From positions 108,087,216 to 108,151,215 of the forward strand of contig OV050030.1 in the NCBI GenBank assembly GCA_920105625.2: a stretch of 64,000 nt of DNA, given 5' to 3'. This document shows positions 58,676 to 64,000 of the stretch, piece after piece (within the stretch, counting starts at the first letter, position 1; the number at the start of each line of letters is the position of its first letter). Source of the DNA: Clusia tigrina (lineage: Eukaryota > Arthropoda > Insecta > Diptera > Clusiidae). The translations under genes and the position numbers were made by a program. Below the pieces are notes generated by a model. It was not told where the DNA came from. It saw only the letters and a list, made by a program, of their open reading frames with translations, and ran no database searches.

Positions 58676-59697
58676 ATAGATATATTTAAGAGTGTTATAC
58701 ACTGCGACCTGAAAGATCTATTGTGATGCCCCTATTTATTAGAAAGATGAGGATAGTCTCATCTATAAATCTTCTGTCAGGTTAATTTCTGACAGGAATT
58801 CATATATTTTGAAGGAATCAAGATGAAGGATCTTTCTCATATCTAAGATATATTCTCCAAAACACCTGTGTCTATTGTATGCGAATGGTCTGCAGTCTGT
58901 GATCAGGTGCAGTGAGGTTTCGTCACTTTCTCCACAGAATCGACAGATGGCATCTGAAGATATACCCAACTTGTTCATATGGTAGTTGAGTGTACAATGT
59001 CCGCTTAAAATGCATGTGATGATTCTTAATTTACTCCGAGGCATATTTATTAACTCCTTAGCTCTTTTAGGATTAAAATCTCCCAGAAGAGCTTTGGACT
59101 GTCTTAATCCCGGAAGAGTTTTCCAGGTTTGACTTCTTTTTGCATCTGTACACTTCTTCAGCAGACCTCCAATGGTATTGGATGATAGTCCACAGAAGGG
59201 TTCAGGGCCGTTGAAGTGAGAGGCCGCAGCCTTCCTAGCTAAGCTATCAGCCTTCTCATTTCCCTCTACTCCTATGTGGCCTGGTACCCACATTACAGAT
59301 AACTTGTTCATACTGCCTAGGGAGTTTAGCTTCCCAATACAGTCCCACACAAGTTTAGACCTCACTAAGGGTGAGCTCAGACTCTTGAGTGCTGCTTGAC
59401 TATCAATAGTATCACGATGTTTTCCCCCCGATACTTCCTGTCAATGTTGATCTGGGCACATCTTTCAATAGCGTCAATTTCCGCTTGAAAAATGCTTGGA
59501 AAAGAACCCATTGGTTCCCAGTAGTTGGTTCTAGGCCCAAATACTCCTGCCCCAGTTCCGTCCATTGTCTTAGAACCGTCAGTATACCATAAGAGGGTAT
59601 TTTCTATAATTTTATACGTCTCAGTTAGACCTTTCCATTCTTTATTGCAACTCATCATTGTACATTGATAGACAGTGTACATTGATAGTACATACAT
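58676..59697 (-). pseudogene. 5'-truncated non-LTR fragment with RNase H
   Basis: Minus frames 59697-59377 and 59365-58763 encode RNase H (WYTDGSKTMDGTG, FQAEIDAIERCAQ, DSQAALKSL across a frame change near 59405, WVPGHIGVEGNEKADSLA) and a C-terminal CCHC (CRFCGESDETSLHLITDC). About 85 bp of 3' UTR follow, but no poly-A is seen. RT and endonuclease are absent. RNase H after RT indicates the I/LOA group. Confidence 0.78.
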
Positions 59698-60024
59698 ATT
59701 GATAGTTCATACTGTTCGGACGTGTTTTTGTACGCTCAGTGTTTGATCGGATTTACATATTTCTCAAATATTATTTTGTTGTATTAATATTATCAATTAA
59801 ATCAAAATAATCTCGAGAAATTTAACAGTTCGTTTAATAAATTAAATACATATATGAAATATAATTCAAAAAGTAAACACTAAAAATATAATCATAAATA
59901 TATGCATAAAGCTATGAGTGTCGCTCACTCTCCTCATAGAGAGCGTCGGCACTCGGTGCATATACCCGTTGCACCAAGCAATAACACTACAACAATACAA
60001 TAAGGCATATTATCGGCAACAACA
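59698..60024 (+). promoter_or_regulatory. Probable 5' UTR of the Jockey-type element
   Basis: AT-rich, with gttcggacgtgtttttgtacgctcagtg at about 59716-59743, resembling a downstream-promoter type start of non-LTR elements, though I cannot fix the 5' end. No ORF. Confidence 0.4.
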
Positions 60025-61468
60025 ATGCCACTAGCAGAGTCATCATCGGTGTCAGTAGCAGCGTCGGCAACAGCAGCGACCTCAACAGAAAAGTCGATCC
60101 CAGCAACTGTCGCTACAGGAAAGAGCGCGATGACTTTCGTCGAAACAACAACGAAGGCAAGGCAGCCCAGCATAGCGCCGTCACCAAACTCAGCAGCAGT
60201 AAGGAGTCCAGCAACAATGCCTCTGCAGGCGGTAATAAACGGTGAGGTAAAGAAAATAAAAAAAAGTGGCGGTAGTGCAGACTGGTATTGACCGCTACAT
60301 AAACATTAATATTAAAAGAAAGATAAGTCCACAAAAGGTCATGGGCGTCGCCAAAAGGGCAAACACAACAAACTCAGGTGCTCCTCTGGAGAATAACAGA
60401 TTTGCACTTCTTAGTGTAGAGAATTCTACTACTACATCGAAAGGTGAACCTGTAGTCAGTAATGCCAGACCGCCACCAATTTACCTGCGCGAGCGTAGTT
60501 CTAATCAATTAGTATTGAACATCGCAAATATTATAGGCACAAATAATTTTCACATTGTGCCTCTTAGAAAAGGTAGTATTGAGGAGACAAAGATACAGGC
60601 ATATAGTGAAAAGCACTATCGTGATATTATAAATTTTTTAACGGGGAACAAGAAAAATTATTATTCCTATCAGCTAAAGAGCTCAAAAGGTCTTGTTATT
60701 GTTTTAAAAGGAATCGAAGCCACAGTAGATTCTGGCGATATTAAAGAGGCTCTTGAAGAGCAAGGGTTCCCCGTTAAGGTTGTGATAAATATTGTGAATA
60801 GAAATAAGTTTCCACAACCTATATTTAAAGTTGAACTGCTCCCCAACTCAACCCAGCTTAAAAAGAACGAGACGCACCCAATATATAACCTAAGATATCT
60901 TTTACACCGCAGAATTACGGTTGAAGAACCGCACAAACGTAACGGCCCAATACAATGTATGAATTGTCAAGAATTCGGCCACTCTAAATCGTACTGTACT
61001 CTGCGCAGTGTTTGTGTAGTTTGCGGTGATCTCCACCCTACAAGTACTTGCACCTTAGCTAAAACTGACACATCCGCAAAGAAATGTAGTAACTGTGGTG
61101 GTAGCCACACGGCAAATTACAGAGGTTGCCCTGTATATAAAGATCTAAAATCAAAACTGTCGCAGAGTATACAATTAAAACGTAACTTATCCCCAAATCC
61201 TATCTATATCCAGCCTGCCACCTCAAATCCTCAGATAGGTGACCCTATTATGCAAAAACCTAATTCTGGTCAAGCAACCTACGCAAGTGTTCTGCAGGGT
61301 AACGTACGGCAAGTTAACAATAACAATGCATCTAATAGTGGAGTAGAAGCCATGATCCTAAATCTTACTCAGTGTATGACTCAATTCATGTCTACAGTGC
61401 AAAATATGCTACAAGATTTAATTAAAGCTCAAAATCAGATGATTCAAAGTCTTGTAAATAAAAAATGA
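60025..61468 (+). pseudogene. Jockey-type ORF1 (RNA-binding protein), one frameshift
   Basis: Begins at 60025 with a Ser/Ala/Thr-rich N-terminus. A frame change near 60280 leads to the long frame, through a pre-zinc domain (about 60500-60930) and three knuckles: CMNCQEFGHSKSYC, CVVCGDLHPTSTC and CSNCGGSHTANYRGC. It ends in a Gln/Asn-rich tail and stops at 61466-61468, overlapping the ORF2 ATG as ATGA. This layout matches Jockey, X-element and TART-type Gag proteins, which coat the RNA. Confidence 0.82.
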
Positions 61469-64000
61469 GTTTGTTAAAAATATGTTTATGGAACGCAAAC
61501 GGTGTTAACCAGCATAAACTAGCCCTTAATAAGTTTCTACATGACCACGAAATTGATGTTATGCTTTTGTCTGAAACACATCTCACAAACAAATACAACT
61601 TTCATCTCCCAGGCTTCAAATTTTATAACACAAATCATCCTGATGGTAAGGCACATGGCGGTACGGCTATTCTAATCAGAAATCGGCTTAAGCATCATCA
61701 ATGGATGCAAGCTACATCAGTATCTATTAAAAATCGTGGCAAAGACCTGACGCTTTCAGCTATATACTGCCCACCCCGTTTTACTGTAACAGAAAATCAA
61801 TTTAAAGAACTTTTTGATTCCCTTGGTGATAGATTTCTAGCTGGCGGTGATTATAATGCGAAACATAAACACTGGGGCTCTCGACTAATTAATCCAAAAG
61901 GCCGACAATTGTACAATGCAATAACTAACAGACATAGTAAATACGATTTTGTCTCACCAGGACAGCCCACTTATTGGCCAACAGACCCAAAGAAAATTCC
62001 TGATCTTATTGATTTTGCTATTTCTAAAAATATAGATAGGTCTTTAGTATCAGCGGAAACCTGTGTCGATCTGTCCTCTGATCACTCGCCTGTAATAATC
62101 AACCTTTATGAACAACCAGAATATACAAGCCCACAGTTTCGCCTAGGGACCAACCAAACCGATTGGTTAAAATACAAAAAGTATATTAGTAGTCATATCT
62201 CTACAAGAGTTGAGGTAAAACATGCAGATGATATAGATAATAATATTGATATTTTCAACTCCATGCTAGCGACTGCAGCCGTAGTGGCAACGCCAAAAAA
62301 TACTTCTAGAAAGTGCAAGTATGCCTGTACAAATAGCCAAATTGAAAAACTTGTAGCACAGAAACGACGGCTGCGCCGAGAATGGCAGAAACATCGCTCA
62401 CCCATCTCTAAATACAATCTTAAAGCAGCCGAAAGGGCGCTTAATGATGCTCTTACAAAGGAGGAAGATAAAAACCTAAAAGAGTACCTGAAGAAGGTAA
62501 CCCCAAATTCTACCGAAAGGTATTCCCTTTGGAAGGCATCTAAAAACTTTAAGCCTCCAATGGAAGGTGTAAAACCTATAAGAAACCCGAACGGCGCGTG
62601 GGCTCAAAGCGATCAAGAAAAAGCACTCTGCTTTGCACAACATCTATGCAACGTGTTCCAGCCGAATATGGCTACAAACTCCTTTGCACTGCCTGCCTTA
62701 CCTTGCAGTACTGAGATTGCTCAGCCTATTAAAATTTCCCTTCCAGAAATAACCAAACAAATTAAACAACTGAATCCAAAAAAATCACCTGGATTCGATA
62801 ATATTACCCCGAAAATGCTAAAACAGTTACCAGATTCTGCATCAGCATTTCTCTGTAAGCTTTTTAACGCAATCTTGGGCAACGGTTACTATCCGAATGC
62901 ATGGAAGAAGTCTCAGATATGTATGATAGCTAAACCTGGAAAAGACGCAACGCTACCGTCATCATATAGACCTATCAGCCTGTTGCCTTGCCTTTCCAAA
63001 TTGTTTGAGAAACTACTATTAAATAAACTATCTGCTTTTCTTCATGAACATAGCGTAATACCGCAACACCAATTGAGCAAGTCAATCGAATTTCAAATGA
63101 AATAAGAAAAGCATTTGAACTCGGGGAGTTTTGCTCTGCAATATTCCTTGACGTGGCTCAAGCATTTGATAAGGTATGGCATCAAGGACTGATGTTCAAA
63201 ATCAAAAAGTTTCTTCCAAAAAGCTATCATAAAATTCTTGAGTCTTATTTATCCAATAGACGTTTCAGGGTAAAAGTAAACGAATTCATTTCCGAAGATT
63301 TTCCAATTTTAGCCGGTGTGCCCCAAGGTAGCGTTCTAGGCCCTACATTATATGTAATATTCACATCTGATACTCCTATAAGTGGAAGCACGCTAATTTC
63401 AACATTTGCGGATGATACCGCCATACTCAGTTGCAATAAATGTCCGATAAAGGCGTCGAGAGCTCTACAAGAGCACTTAGTTAGGGTAGAAGAATGGTTA
63501 GGAATATAAAAGTCAATGAGCAAAAAAGCAAAAACGTAACATTCTCTTTGAGGCCTGGTACGTGTCCAGCCATTCGGCTCAATAATATTGAGATTCCACA
63601 AGCTAATTAAGTCACCTATCTCGGCATTCATTTAGACAGGCGCTTAACTTGGCGTACGCACATTTCAACTAAAATTTTAAATATGAAGTTGAAGGTCGCC
63701 AAGCTGCATTGGCTAATAAACCACAAATCTATCTTAAGCCTAGAATACAAAAGCCTCCTATACAATGCAGTTATTAAGCCGATATGGTTGTACGGGATTC
63801 AACTGTGGGGTAATGCATCCGCTTCTAACATTGCCATAATTCAAAGGTTTCAGTCGAAGATACTTAGGTTAATAACAGGTGCTCCATGGTACATGCGTAA
63901 CGAAAATATTCACAAAGACCTGAAAATACCAACAGTTATCACAGAAATAAATGCTAGAAAGCAGATATACATAGCAAAACTGAAAAATCACCCGAATCCA
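61465..64000 (+). pseudogene. Jockey-type ORF2: endonuclease and RT (truncated by window end)
   Basis: Starts MSLLKICLWNANGVNQHKL at 61465. Endonuclease: LLSETHLTN, GGDYNAKHKHWGS, SSDHSPVIINL. RT: SPGFDNITPKML, SYRPISLLPCLSK; near 63070 a small deletion removes the expected FGFR motif and shifts the frame. The next frame has FLDVAQAFDKVWH, AGVPQGSVLGP and FADDTAIL (about 63408). A further change near 63500 and a TAA near 63614 follow, then thumb sequence (LGIHLDRRLTWRTHI, NAVIKPIWLYGIQLWG) to the window end. The clade is Jockey; no RNase H appears within the window. It is a damaged but fairly recent copy. Confidence 0.82.

Overview
This window is a dense, nested graveyard of transposable elements from an insect genome. 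The mix of families points to a fly: an R1-clade and a Jockey-type non-LTR element, a gypsy relic with an envelope gene, a roo-like BEL/Pao element, a copia-like element with the internal tRNA-iMet primer site, mariner, Tc1, Tigger, PIF/Harbinger and AT-rich MITEs. A higher dipteran is my best inference; genus cannot be read from this sequence. I found no convincing host gene, tRNA, rRNA, CRISPR array or bacterial feature. Most coding regions are broken copies.

Region by region. 1-9.4 kb: a decayed gypsy/errantivirus-like relic on the minus strand (gag, protease, RT, RNase H, truncated integrase, env), split by a 5.0 kb R1-clade element (2846-7844) flanked by a 14-bp target duplication. 9.4-10.25 kb: AT-rich repeats and LTR-like sequence. 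10.25-24.26 kb: a roo-like BEL element with envelope gene (15391-24260, 620-bp LTRs, TSD GATGA). Its 5' part and its upstream flank, which carries a deleted mariner, are present twice as an indel-free 3751-bp tandem duplication. 24.3-31.3 kb: short TIR elements with 8-bp or 3-bp target duplications, plus an RNase H-bearing non-LTR fragment. 31.3-36.0 kb: a PIF/Harbinger element with both of its genes (MADF-type DNA-binding protein and DDE transposase), TIRs and TTA duplication, itself hit by a 1.4 kb non-LTR fragment. 36-39.2 kb: decayed MITE and Harbinger remnants, then AT-rich DNA with no gene. 39.2-43.4 kb: a copia-like element with 140-bp LTRs. 44.1-46.2 kb: a Tigger/pogo relic next to a 100-bp TA microsatellite. 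46.7-50.9 kb: two copies of an AT-rich 8-bp-TSD element whose third copy, inverted, is at 29.8-31.3 kb. 51.2-58.7 kb: a second BEL element (no env) sitting in a Tc1-like element that ends in a fold-back. 58.7-64 kb: a 5'-truncated RNase H non-LTR fragment, then a Jockey-type element that runs off the window.

The genes do not form a host pathway. Each retroelement encodes its own capsid/RNA-binding protein plus reverse transcriptase, and each DNA element its own transposase. The nesting gives a relative chronology: gypsy before R1; Harbinger before its non-LTR insert; Tc1 before BEL2; BEL1 insertion before the 3751-bp duplication. The youngest-looking events are the R1 insertion (intact ORF2), BEL2 (LTRs differ at 1 of 135 positions by eye) and the tandem duplication (no difference noticed).
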